Shown piece after piece: positions 23,006-30,717 of a stretch of DNA of 35,928 nucleotides. Both the position numbers and the translations under genes were made by a program. The stretch spans positions 1 to 35,928 of the forward strand of contig JASEHP010000002.1 in assembly GCA_030018605.1 (NCBI GenBank). Direction: 5' to 3'. Numbering within the stretch: position 1 is the first letter of the stretch; every line of letters starts with the position of its first letter. The DNA is from Thermodesulfovibrionales bacterium. Lineage in GTDB: Bacteria; Nitrospirota; Thermodesulfovibrionia; Thermodesulfovibrionales; UBA1546. A model generated the notes under the pieces. The model was not told the origin of the DNA. It made no database searches and saw only the letters and a program-made list of their open reading frames with translations.

Positions 23006-24424
23006 ATGAATACCAGAAAAACCAAGATAGTCTGCACAATAGGCCCTGCGTCATCAGGCCGCGAGGCAATACGCTCCCTTATAAAAGGCGGGATGGATGT
23101 CGCAAGGCTGAACTTCTCTCACGGCGACCATGTTACTTACAAAAAGATTGCAAAACTTATAAGAGAAGAATCCGGAAACCTTAAAAAGGCAGTAGCGATA
23201 CTCCAGGACCTCCAAGGAATAAAGATACGAGTTGGACTTGTCAGCAACGGTTCGGTAGAGCTTAAAAAAGGCGCAGAGATATTTCTGCACAGCGGCAAAG
23301 AGGTCAGCCGCAATAAGCACATATTCATTTCCTATCCTGCGCTCAGAAAAGACATGAGAATAGGTGACAGGATACTTTTTGATGACGGTTTGATTCAGGC
23401 AAATGTAACCGGCAAGACCCGTGACGGCTTAAGAGCAAAAATTATTGATGGCGGTGTTTTAAGGGATAAAAAAGGAGTCAATCTGCCTCGTGTGAAAACA
23501 ACCTTGCCGTCCTTCACGGATAAAGACAAAAAGGACCTCAGTTTCGGGTTAACAATCGGTGTTGATTATGCGGCGCTGTCCTTTGTACGAAGCGCAAGCG
23601 ACGTAAGGGTTGTAAAGGAATGGCTTAAAAAAAGGCGCGCATCTCTGCCTCTCATAGCAAAGATCGAAAAGCCTGAGGCACTTGACGATATTGACGGCAT
23701 ACTTGATGAAGCAGACGGAATAATGATTGCAAGGGGAGACCTCGGAGTCGAAGTATCTCCCGAAGAGGTTCCCGTCATACAGAAAATGCTCATCAGCAAA
23801 GCTAATGAAAAAGGAAAACTTGTGATAACAGCAACACAGATGCTTGAATCAATGACAGAGCATTCAAAACCCACAAGGGCAGAGGCGACAGATGTTGCAA
23901 ACGCTGTGATAGACGGAAGCGATGCGCTTATGCTATCGGCAGAGACTGCTACAGGGAAATACGCTCTAAATTCAGTAAAGATGATGGATAGGATTATAAG
24001 ATACACAGGGTCTAAATCCTTAGGCAAAAGGGATTATTACGGCTTTGCCAGTCTCTTCTCTGATTTTTCCGGCGCAGTTGCAGAGGCTGCATGCACCGCA
24101 GCAGAGGATATTCGCGCAAAAGCAATAGTTGCATTCACCCAATCGGGATTTACGGCAAGGCTTGTATCCAAGTTCAGGCCCGAAATAGCGATAATAGGCG
24201 TTACTCCCCATAACAATATTAAGCGGAGTATGTCTCTTTACAGGGGAGTAACACCTATGCTCATCTCTCACGTATCTGACACGGATGATATGATTCAGAA
24301 AGTAGGAAAATTACTAATTGCCTCCAGGACAGCAAAAAGAGGCGATAATATCGTCATTACCGCAGGCTCGCCACTTCTGAAACGCGGCACAACAAATCTT
24401 ATAAAACTGCACAAAATTTCATAG
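23006..24424 (+). CDS. pyk: Pyruvate kinase
   Basis: A 472-residue enzyme that transfers phosphate from phosphoenolpyruvate to ADP. It begins RKTKIVCTIGPASSG (residues 4-18), then DVARLNFSHGDH (about 31-42) with the substrate arginine. PLIAKIEKPEALDDIDGIL (about 214-232) has the catalytic lysine and MIARGDLGVEV (about 242-252) the metal site. ITATQMLESM is also present. The C-terminal allosteric domain (about 345-472) is present. The ribosome site is AGAGGAG. Its stop codon abuts the stop of the convergent ntrX gene with no bases between. Confidence 0.97.
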   Translation: MNTRKTKIVCTIGPASSGREAIRSLIKGGMDVARLNFSHGDHVTYKKIAKLIREESGNLKKAVAILQDLQGIKIRVGLVSNGSVELKKGAEIFLHSGKEVSRNKHIFISYPALRKDMRIGDRILFDDGLIQANVTGKTRDGLRAKIIDGGVLRDKKGVNLPRVKTTLPSFTDKDKKDLSFGLTIGVDYAALSFVRSASDVRVVKEWLKKRRASLPLIAKIEKPEALDDIDGILDEADGIMIARGDLGVEVSPEEVPVIQKMLISKANEKGKLVITATQMLESMTEHSKPTRAEATDVANAVIDGSDALMLSAETATGKYALNSVKMMDRIIRYTGSKSLGKRDYYGFASLFSDFSGAVAEAACTAAEDIRAKAIVAFTQSGFTARLVSKFRPEIAIIGVTPHNNIKRSMSLYRGVTPMLISHVSDTDDMIQKVGKLLIASRTAKRGDNIVITAGSPLLKRGTTNLIKLHKIS

Positions 24425-25774
24425 CTAAGGGACTTTTATTTCATAAGCCTTAATCTTGCGGTGCAGGTTGCTTCTTTCTATGTCCAGAACCTCGGCTGTC
24501 TTTGATATATTCCAGTTATTTTCCCCAAGCTTCTTCGTGATATACTCTTTCTCAAATGCATCTCTCGCATCCTTAATGGTCTTATATTTAAAATAGTCGG
24601 AGCCGTCGTGTTCAACCATAGGGATAAAGAGGTTTTTGGCGTTTATTATATTTGAAGGTGTCATTATGACAAGCCTCTCTATGACATTCTTAAGTTCCCT
24701 GACGTTTCCGGGCCAGTCGTATGACTGAAGATATTTCAATGCATCGGGCAGTATCTTTCTCGGAGGCTTGCCGTATTCCGCTGCAAGAGAATTAAGAAAA
24801 TATTCAACAAGAGCCGGGATATCATCTTTTCTTTCCCTCAAAGGCGGGATAAATAAAGGTATGACGTTCAGCCTGAAGAAAAGGTCTTCCCTGAAGCCGC
24901 CTTTTTTTACTTCTTCCCTGAGGTCTTTGTTTGTGGCGGCAATTATCCTGACGTCAACATTTATATTCTTATTCCCCCCTACCCTTTGAAACTCCTGAGT
25001 CTCAATCACGCGCAGAACCTTTGCCTGTGTCTGAAGCGACATGTCGCCAATTTCGTCGAGGAATAGCGCTCCGCCATCCGAAAGTTCAAACTTCCCGTTC
25101 TTCTTTTCAAACGCGCCCGTGAATGAGCCTTTCTCATGCCCGAAAAGCTCGCTCTCTATCAGTTCCTGGGGAATGGCAGCGCAATTAACTTCGACAAAAG
25201 GCCTTCCTGCCCTCGAGCTTTTTTCATGCAGCAGCCTTGCGACAACTTCTTTGCCTGTCCCGCTTTCTCCGTATATCAGAACCCGGCTGTTGCTCCTGGC
25301 AGCCATTTCCATCTGCTCCCGCAGATCCTTTATCTTCTGCGACTCGCCCACAAGTTTCCATTTCCTTGTAAGGTTTTCCTTAAATGCAATGTTTTCTCTC
25401 TCAAGCGTCCTCTTTTCAAGGGCTCTCTTTGAAACAAGAAGCACCCTCTCAAGGGAAAGCGGCTTCTCAAGAAAATCATATGCTCCGGTCTGCGTGGCTT
25501 TCACTGCAAGCTCAATGCTGCCGTGCCCTGATATCATTATTACCGGTATATCAGGCTTCATAACCTTTATCTCCTGCAGTGTCTTAATTCCATCCATGCC
25601 GGTAAGCCATATATCCAGAAAAACAAGGTCAGGGGAGGTTTCTCCGAGCATCTTTACCGCTTCTTCGCCTGAGTCTGCCGTCAAAACATCATACCCTTCG
25701 TCTTCCAGGATGCCTGACAGGCTTTCTCTTATGCCCTTTTCATCGTCCACTACAAGAATTACAGGTTTTGACAC
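24425..25774 (-). CDS. ntrX: Sigma54-dependent response regulator, NtrX type
   Basis: A 449-residue regulator with three parts. A receiver domain (about 1-120) has the phospho-accepting aspartate in LVFLDIWLTGMDG. An AAA+ domain (about 140-370) has Walker A GESGTGKEV, the sigma54-contact loop GSFTGAF, Walker B GGALFLDEIGDM and the arginine-finger region. A Fis-type helix-turn-helix lies at the C-terminus (NISKTAEVLDIERSNLHRKI). It activates sigma54 promoters when phosphorylated by the partner NtrY, encoded 18 nt upstream. The target genes are not evident; I saw no certain -24/-12 promoter in the window. Confidence 0.92.
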   Translation of the reverse strand: MSKPVILVVDDEKGIRESLSGILEDEGYDVLTADSGEEAVKMLGETSPDLVFLDIWLTGMDGIKTLQEIKVMKPDIPVIMISGHGSIELAVKATQTGAYDFLEKPLSLERVLLVSKRALEKRTLERENIAFKENLTRKWKLVGESQKIKDLREQMEMAARSNSRVLIYGESGTGKEVVARLLHEKSSRAGRPFVEVNCAAIPQELIESELFGHEKGSFTGAFEKKNGKFELSDGGALFLDEIGDMSLQTQAKVLRVIETQEFQRVGGNKNINVDVRIIAATNKDLREEVKKGGFREDLFFRLNVIPLFIPPLRERKDDIPALVEYFLNSLAAEYGKPPRKILPDALKYLQSYDWPGNVRELKNVIERLVIMTPSNIINAKNLFIPMVEHDGSDYFKYKTIKDARDAFEKEYITKKLGENNWNISKTAEVLDIERSNLHRKIKAYEIKVP

Positions 25775-25792
25775 TTTACCTCTCCTCCGGGT

Positions 25793-27832
25793 CTATATAT
25801 CTTTTATAGGCAGATCTATCGTAAAGACCGTGCCTTTAGGGTTATTATCCCTGACCCTGATATATCCCCTGTGCTCCATAACAATCTTGTTAGCAATAGC
25901 AAGCCCCAGCCCTGTGCCGTCTTTTTTTGTAGAGAAGTAAGGAAGAAATATTTTATCCTTATCTACTTCCCTCATTCCCGGACCATCGTCAGCAATGTCC
26001 ATAAAAATCCTGTTTGCCGCCTTATCCATATGCACTTTAAGCTCTATATTACCACTATTGCCCATTGCCTGAAATGCATTGTCAAAAATATTAATCATCA
26101 CCCTCTTGAACTGCTCTCCATCCAATTCAACGGGCAGCATGTCGTCAGGCAATGAAACCTTCACGTTAAATCCCTTATAATCCTTATAGAGCTCCAGCAC
26201 TTCTTTTATAACAGCAGTAAGTCCGGTAGGCATCTTTTTTATCTCGGGCATCTTGCCAAATCTTGAGAACTCATCAACAAGCCTCTTAAGGCTGTCAACC
26301 TCATTCACTATTGTTCTTGTGGAGCGTTCAAATATCTGGTCAAAATCCTTATCCTTCTGCTCCCACTTCTTCAGCATCCTTTCAGTGGAAAGTTTTATGG
26401 GCGTAAGGGGATTTTTTATCTCATGCGCTATCCTCCTTGCGACCTCTTCCCACGCTATTGCCTTCTGCGCCTTTATGACATCAGTAAGATCGTCAAAGAC
26501 GACTAACAGCCCTATCGGAGTCGATGCCTTATCTCTGAGAGTGGTAACAAAGACTCTCAGTATGAGCCTTTTGTCTCCGACCGTCACCCTAACGTCTTTC
26601 TCTATGCCTTTGAGGTCTTTGATTATAATGCCCTTGATAAGGCTGTTGAGTTCTTCTGATGCAATTATTGCCGTCAGTTCCTTGTAGTTTTTATTGATTA
26701 CATCTTCAGCCTTAACATTTAAAATGGAACATGCGGAAATGTTGATGGTAAGTATCCTGCCGTGAACATCAAGGAACACGACACCTGAATTAATATTCGC
26801 AAGAATGTTCTCCATCCAGAGCCTCTCCCTGTCTGATTTAACATAAGCCTTCTGGAGGGTTTCTTTTCCGTCCTTCAACCCTGCCACCATATGGTTGAAA
26901 GAATTTATCAGCAGCCCTATCTCATCTTCCCTTTTAAGACTGAGACGGACATCAAGGTTGCCTGACGCAACTTCTTCTGTTGCCTGCGCAAGGCTCTGTA
27001 TGGGGTCTGTAATGCCCCTTGCAATCCTCAGCGCCACCCAGAGAGCCATAAACACAACAATCAAAGTAAAAAAGGCGAGTATTAAAAGATAGTTCATCTT
27101 CAAAGGCACCTTCCATGATTCCAGTTTCAGATAGTCTTCGTATGCACCTTTTACCTTTTCAACATTTGCCGCAATATCTTTTGGCAAAACGGTTTCAATA
27201 ACCAGAATGCCTGTCATTTTACCTCCGGAATATTCAGGAACGGCTGCCCTTATAATATCTCCCTTTTCTCCGGATATGACCTCTGTTCCCTCCTCGCCGT
27301 CAAACGCAGCCTTAATCGTCTCTGTTGGATTTTCAGGGCTTTTGCTCATATGAACCACCTTGTAGCCCGAAACGGATTTCTCACCTGAGACAACAGTCTT
27401 TGCAAATTCTATAGTCTTCTGCCTCTCCATTTCATAGACAGTCTTGGCAAGATTAAGCGAACTTATAATGGGCTGTCTGAACTGCGGCGTCAGAAGCCGG
27501 TCTATGTAATTCGTGACAAGCCCGCTGGCAACAAAGAACAGAAGCGTTGCCGGTATGGAAGTAAGCACAACAAATATCACGACAATCTTTGTCTTGAATT
27601 TATAACCGAGGATCTTTTGTTTTCGCTCTATGTAGAGCTTTATAAGGCTCTTGCTGACAAAGAATATCAGGGTCAGAAGAGCGATTATATTCAGGTTCAG
27701 AAGAACCAGAAGGATTACTATTGTCAAGACTGATACGGTTTCAAGCCTGATGTAATGAAGCTCGATCGCCGAAGCGGCAATGATAAAAATAAAAAAGCCC
27801 AGGAATAGCAGCCCGTTTCTAAGATTTTTCAT
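25793..27832 (-). CDS. ntrY: Sensor histidine kinase, NtrY type
   Basis: A 679-residue membrane kinase. The N-terminus has three or four membrane helices (about residues 7-110), followed by an extracytoplasmic sensor part, another helix (about 247-270) and a HAMP linker (about 270-325, LAQATEEVASGNLDVRL). A PAS domain comes next (about 340-440, NINSGVVFLDVHGRILTIN). The HisKA motif is VARRIAHEIKNPLTPIKLS, where the histidine is phosphorylated. The ATPase domain has NIFDNAFQAM, DIADDGPGM and GTGLGLAIANKI. Its start overlaps the upstream DUF4390 stop by 4 nt. It should phosphorylate the NtrX regulator encoded just downstream. The signal is unknown; in other bacteria the pair is tied to nitrogen or redox status. 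Confidence 0.92.
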   Translation of the reverse strand: MKNLRNGLLFLGFFIFIIAASAIELHYIRLETVSVLTIVILLVLLNLNIIALLTLIFFVSKSLIKLYIERKQKILGYKFKTKIVVIFVVLTSIPATLLFFVASGLVTNYIDRLLTPQFRQPIISSLNLAKTVYEMERQKTIEFAKTVVSGEKSVSGYKVVHMSKSPENPTETIKAAFDGEEGTEVISGEKGDIIRAAVPEYSGGKMTGILVIETVLPKDIAANVEKVKGAYEDYLKLESWKVPLKMNYLLILAFFTLIVVFMALWVALRIARGITDPIQSLAQATEEVASGNLDVRLSLKREDEIGLLINSFNHMVAGLKDGKETLQKAYVKSDRERLWMENILANINSGVVFLDVHGRILTINISACSILNVKAEDVINKNYKELTAIIASEELNSLIKGIIIKDLKGIEKDVRVTVGDKRLILRVFVTTLRDKASTPIGLLVVFDDLTDVIKAQKAIAWEEVARRIAHEIKNPLTPIKLSTERMLKKWEQKDKDFDQIFERSTRTIVNEVDSLKRLVDEFSRFGKMPEIKKMPTGLTAVIKEVLELYKDYKGFNVKVSLPDDMLPVELDGEQFKRVMINIFDNAFQAMGNSGNIELKVHMDKAANRIFMDIADDGPGMREVDKDKIFLPYFSTKKDGTGLGLAIANKIVMEHRGYIRVRDNNPKGTVFTIDLPIKDI

Positions 27833-28443
27833 TTTCCATGCCCCACGCTGAATTTTGGAGAATCCTTCACTTTTTTAAATTCCTTTTCCGGCACAAAGAA
27901 AAACAGATAACTTATAAAAGGCGGCAGCTTTCTCAATCTGGACTCAACCGTTATTCTGACAAAATAGCTGTCCGGCTCCAGTTCTCTCGTATTGGTAAGC
28001 TTAAGGTCTTTTATATTTAGTGTCCACTTCAATAATGAGTCAATCTCATTAAACCTTTTTTCCGTTATTGTCATGCCGTCTGATGATGTCGCAACATACT
28101 CCTTTTTGACAGGATCAACCCGCAGCATTTTAACAATAGGCTTTCCCAGAACAAACTCATCAGGCCAGATATTCCATACCCTGAAAAGGTCTATATGAAA
28201 CGTAATTTCTTTTACTATTCCGTTCTTCATATCCTGCAGCTGGTTCCCGTCAAGGATAATCCCTGTTGTGACATATATTTCGTTGTTTATAATCTTCGTT
28301 TCCGGACCGATTATCTCCGCAGACATCGCTAAAGAAGGGAAAAGCAACAAACACCCCCAAAAAAGCAGAGAACAAAAAGCAAAGATACATCTCCTGCCTA
28401 TCAATTTAGACTTGACATCTCCCTTGAAAAAATTTATTTTCAT
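27829..28443 (-). CDS. DUF4390-domain exported protein
   Basis: A 204-residue protein with a hydrophobic export segment (about residues 22-42) followed by a beta-rich domain of the DUF4390 type (GIILDGNQLQDMKNGIVKEITFHIDL, about 62-87, quoted in part, and the end region RKLPPFISYLFFFVPEKEF). Genes of this family commonly precede ntrY-ntrX, so it may be a periplasmic partner of the sensor. The ATG at 28441-28443 overlaps a TGGTATAAT box (28442-28450). If that box is the promoter, translation must begin further in, possibly at the TTG that opens IGRRCIF. Confidence 0.82.
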   Translation of the reverse strand: MKINFFKGDVKSKLIGRRCIFAFCSLLFWGCLLLFPSLAMSAEIIGPETKIINNEIYVTTGIILDGNQLQDMKNGIVKEITFHIDLFRVWNIWPDEFVLGKPIVKMLRVDPVKKEYVATSSDGMTITEKRFNEIDSLLKWTLNIKDLKLTNTRELEPDSYFVRITVESRLRKLPPFISYLFFFVPEKEFKKVKDSPKFSVGHGK

Positions 28444-28450
28444 TATACCA
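28442..28450 (-). promoter_or_regulatory. Possible extended -10 overlapping the DUF4390 start
   Basis: The minus strand reads TGGTATAAT, and the T of its last AT continues into the annotated ATG. This is the fourth exact TGnTATAAT in the window upstream of a minus-strand gene. It conflicts with the ATG as true start, so one of the two is probably wrong. Confidence 0.35.
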
Positions 28451-28460
28451 TAATAAAGAC

Positions 28461-28570
28461 AGTGAACAGTGAACAGTGAACAGTGTATAGTGTATAGTGT
28501 ATAGTGTATAGTGTATAGTGACAGTGGTAAGTGTCAGTAATACACTGTCACTGAAAACTGACACTGACAC
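28461..28570. repeat. Heptamer tandem array between ntr and dsr gene groups
   Basis: Three AGTGAAC, five AGTGTAT and one AGTGACA run head to tail (28461-28523). Then AGTGACAGTG (28517-28526) pairs with CACTGTCACT (28543-28552), and GTGTCAGT (28531-28538) pairs with ACTGACAC (28557-28564). The array fills the divergent gap between the DUF4390 gene and the adenosine-specific kinase gene. Confidence 0.85.
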
Positions 28571-28592
28571 TTCTTAGATAGGAGGAGGAATT

Positions 28593-29075
28593 ATGGAATT
28601 TAAAACCGTAAAGATAGACATTCCCGAAAACTGCAATGTCATACTCGGGCAGACACATTTTATAAAAACAGCGGAAGACCTTTATGAAATTATGGTTACA
28701 ACAGCTCCTCATGCAAATTTTGGAATTGCCTTCACTGAGGCGTCAGGCCCGTGCCTGATAAGGACAGAGGGCAATGACAACGGGCTTATAGATGCCTGCG
28801 TTAAAAACCTTCAGGCGCTCGGCGCAGGACATGTGTTCTGCATACTAATGCGCGGAGCCTATCCTATAAATGTGCTCAACCAGATTAAGAACTGTCCTGA
28901 AGTATGCAGGATATTCTGTGCAACGGCAAATCCCGTTAAAGTTATTGTAGCCGCTCTATCCCATGGGAACGGTGTCTTGGGAGTTGTGGACGGTTTAGGA
29001 CCGAAAGGCATAGAGACACCTGAAGATAAGGCTCACAGAAAAGAATTTCTAAGAAAGATCGGATATAAACTGTAA
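28593..29075 (+). CDS. Adenosine-specific kinase family protein (PF04008-like)
   Basis: A 160-residue protein matching the small, mostly archaeal adenosine-specific kinase family. The signs are NVILGQTHFIKTAEDLYE (about residues 15-32), FGIAFTEASGPCLIRTEGND (about 44-63), and the C-terminal FCATANPVKVIVA and GVLGVVDGLGPKGIE. It begins behind a strong AGGAGGAGG site. Crystal structures of relatives bind adenine nucleotides, but the physiological role is unclear. It stops 4 nt before the zinc-ribbon-like gene, so the two form one unit upstream of dsrC. The relation to sulfur metabolism is by location only. Confidence 0.85.
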   Translation: MEFKTVKIDIPENCNVILGQTHFIKTAEDLYEIMVTTAPHANFGIAFTEASGPCLIRTEGNDNGLIDACVKNLQALGAGHVFCILMRGAYPINVLNQIKNCPEVCRIFCATANPVKVIVAALSHGNGVLGVVDGLGPKGIETPEDKAHRKEFLRKIGYKL

Positions 29076-29079
29076 AACC

Positions 29080-29469
29080 ATGCGAATCAGCGGCAGGGTC
29101 AAAGAGCCATTATGTCCATTCTGCAGCGAACCGTTTAAAAGCCCGGAGGATATAAAGACCGGACTTGGAAATGTTTTCACAGGCGGGAAATGTAAATGCG
29201 GAGCAGCATACGTATTTGACCGTTCAGGACACAATCTTGGGGAGGCTTACGTTGACGCCCTTGTATTTGCCTGTGACGGTGATTGGGAAAAAGCATGGAC
29301 ACTAACACCTGATGTAGACTATAAAATAGAATCTTTCCACTATGATCAAGGAAGCCATCAATTAATAGAAAGCATAAAGAAAGGCTTACGGACAAGCGAA
29401 AACCTACTGTTCATTAAAGTGGAAAATAAAGCGCAAAGCAGTCAGAAAAACAGCAAGTTGGATAAATAA
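29080..29469 (+). CDS. Conserved-looking small protein with zinc-ribbon pattern
   Basis: A 129-residue soluble protein. CPFC (residues 12-15) and CKC (about 38-40) form a likely zinc ribbon separated by 22 residues. The rest is mixed alpha/beta with HNLGEAYVDALVFACDGDWEKAW (about 51-73, quoted in part). I recognise no named family. It follows the adenosine-specific kinase gene by 4 nt, has no clear ribosome site, and so is probably translated by coupling. dsrC starts 213 nt downstream. Confidence 0.65.
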   Translation: MRISGRVKEPLCPFCSEPFKSPEDIKTGLGNVFTGGKCKCGAAYVFDRSGHNLGEAYVDALVFACDGDWEKAWTLTPDVDYKIESFHYDQGSHQLIESIKKGLRTSENLLFIKVENKAQSSQKNSKLDK

Positions 29470-29617
29470 ATATAATTTGCCAATAACTTTTTTTTATTTG
29501 ACCGAATATATAGAGATATATTAGTGTTTATAGTTCAATTGGGAATCTGATTGCCTTCAAATAATCATTTTTATCCTGTAAGAAAGGATTATTGGGAAGT
29601 TAAGACAAATATTGAGC

Positions 29618-29631
29618 GGGAGATTTCTCCC
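29618..29631. promoter_or_regulatory. Perfect inverted repeat upstream of dsrC
   Basis: GGGAGATTTCTCCC, arms of 6 bp with 2 between, lies 51 nt before the dsrC ATG, within a GCGGGAG..CTCC motif that recurs at 30092-30108. It could be an operator or an mRNA leader hairpin. The rest of the 213-base gap before dsrC shows no convincing sigma70 promoter. Confidence 0.45.
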
Positions 29632-29681
29632 TTGCTTATATTTAACAAGAAATTTTTTCAACAAAAAGGAGGGATGTAAAA

Positions 29682-30017
29682 ATGCCAATGATGGATTTTC
29701 AGGGGAAACAGATTGAGGTTGATGATGACGGATATATTATTAACCTTGACGACTGGAGCAAGGAACTGGCCGTACAAGTGGCGTCACAGGAGGGCATTAC
29801 ACTGACGGATGCTCACTGGGAAGTCATTAACTTCCTCAGAGATTACTACAAACAGTATCAGATTGCTCCCATGATAAAGATTCTCGTTAAAGAGATCGGG
29901 AAGGCAATGGGGCCTGAAAAAGGCAACACAAAGTACCTTTACGAACTTTATCCGGGCGGGCCTGCAAAGCAGGCATGTAAGTATGCAGGGCTTCCAAAAC
30001 CAACAGGCTGCGTATAA
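29682..30017 (+). CDS. dsrC: DsrC, sulfur-carrier protein of dissimilatory sulfite reduction
   Basis: A 111-residue protein of normal DsrC size. The helical core (LTDAHWEVINFLRDYYKQYQIAP, about residues 56-78, quoted in part) is followed by the swinging C-terminal arm with Cys99 and the penultimate Cys110, ten residues apart (ACKYAGLPKPTGCV). In known systems sulfite reductase leaves sulfur on these cysteines as a trisulfide, which DsrMKJOP reduces to release sulfide. With both cysteines present it is a true DsrC rather than a TusE-like protein. A strong AAGGAGGG site (29666-29673) precedes it. It is followed by a terminator, then the membrane complex genes. Confidence 0.96.
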   Translation: MPMMDFQGKQIEVDDDGYIINLDDWSKELAVQVASQEGITLTDAHWEVINFLRDYYKQYQIAPMIKILVKEIGKAMGPEKGNTKYLYELYPGGPAKQACKYAGLPKPTGCV

Positions 30018-30025
30018 AGAATTAA

Positions 30026-30074
30026 AGAAGTAAGGGGTTTTCTGCCTCTTACTTCTCATTTTTATTTTTTTAAG
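30026..30074 (+). terminator. Intrinsic terminator after dsrC
   Basis: AGAAGTAAG (30026-30034) pairs with CTTACTTCT (30048-30056), extended by GGG/CCT pairs in the loop, and is followed by a long T-rich run. It would raise DsrC output relative to the downstream membrane complex by stopping many transcripts. Confidence 0.75.
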
Positions 30075-30091
30075 AAAAAAATGATGTTTGT

Positions 30092-30108
30092 GCGGGAGTT
30101 TAATCTCC
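30092..30108. promoter_or_regulatory. Second GCGGGAG..CTCC motif, upstream of rsbRD-dsrM
   Basis: GCGGGAG (30092-30098), TTTAAT, CTCC (30105-30108): the same half-sites as upstream of dsrC (29616-29630), with a spacer of 6 instead of 4. A further lone GCGGGAG is at 30125. It may be a shared regulator site for both transcripts, or a leader hairpin. Confidence 0.35.
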
Positions 30109-30147
30109 ACCGATTGAAAAAGTTAGCGGGAGGGAACAAAGCCAGAC

Positions 30148-30717
30148 ATGAAACTGAACAGCCTCTTAGCAGATAAAAAGGCTTCCATTCTGGAGAAATG
30201 GTTTGATGTAATAATAGAAAGTTACCCTCCTGACACCTCAAATTTTTTAAAGAATCAGAGTAACCGATTTGCCAACCCGGCAGGGTCGGCTATCTCGCAA
30301 GGAATAGAAAATATATTTGATGAACTCCTCAGAGGACTTAATCAGGGAAACACTTTACAGTTCCTTGACAATATTGTGAGAATAAGGGCGGTTCAGGATT
30401 TTACTCCCTCTCAGGCGCTCTCGTTTATCTTCCCTCTGAAAAGGATTATCAGAGAAGAACTCACTGTTGAAATAGCTGGAAGCCAGCTTTCAGATGAAAT
30501 CCTCGCCCTTGAATCTAAAATAGATGACCTCGCACTTTCAGCATTTGATATTTACATGAAGTGCAGGGAAAAGATTTATGAGATAAAGGCTAATGAGGTT
30601 AAGAGCATGACCTTTAGACTGTTACAGATGGCTAACCTGATAAACACTGAGGGGCACGAATCTGATTTCAAAGGAAACGATAAGCTTAAAATAAAAAGAG
30701 GAGAGGTAAAGAAATGA
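30148..30717 (+). CDS. RsbRD N-terminal-domain protein encoded with dsrMKJOP
   Basis: A 189-residue helical protein matching the RsbRD N-terminal domain (PF14361-like). It begins LLADKKASILEKWFDVIIESYP (about residues 6-27, quoted in part), then the central FANPAGSAISQGIENIFDELL and RIRAVQDFTPSQALSFIFPLK. The C-terminal 35 residues are charged. A gene of this kind often lies in front of dsrM in sulfate reducers, so a role in assembly or sensing for the complex is inferred. It overlaps dsrM by 4 nt. The ribosome site (GGGAGG, about 14 nt upstream) is distant. Confidence 0.82.
   Translation: MKLNSLLADKKASILEKWFDVIIESYPPDTSNFLKNQSNRFANPAGSAISQGIENIFDELLRGLNQGNTLQFLDNIVRIRAVQDFTPSQALSFIFPLKRIIREELTVEIAGSQLSDEILALESKIDDLALSAFDIYMKCREKIYEIKANEVKSMTFRLLQMANLINTEGHESDFKGNDKLKIKRGEVKK

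Noticed and set aside
24422..24427. Convergent pyk and ntrX stop codons abutting
   Set aside because: Compact but ordinary; no terminator or overlap effect can be shown from the sequence.
24960..25250. GSFTGA instead of GAFTGA in the NtrX sigma54-contact loop
   Set aside because: Serine at this position occurs in active relatives; not a sign of inactivation.
25041..25940. 299-codon plus-strand open frame opposite ntrX/ntrY
   Set aside because: Serine- and proline-rich shadow of the real genes; no independent support.
29674..29679. ATGTAA start-stop pair between the dsrC ribosome site and its ATG
   Set aside because: It lies only 1 nt from the Shine-Dalgarno core, too close to be used; the real ATG has good spacing.
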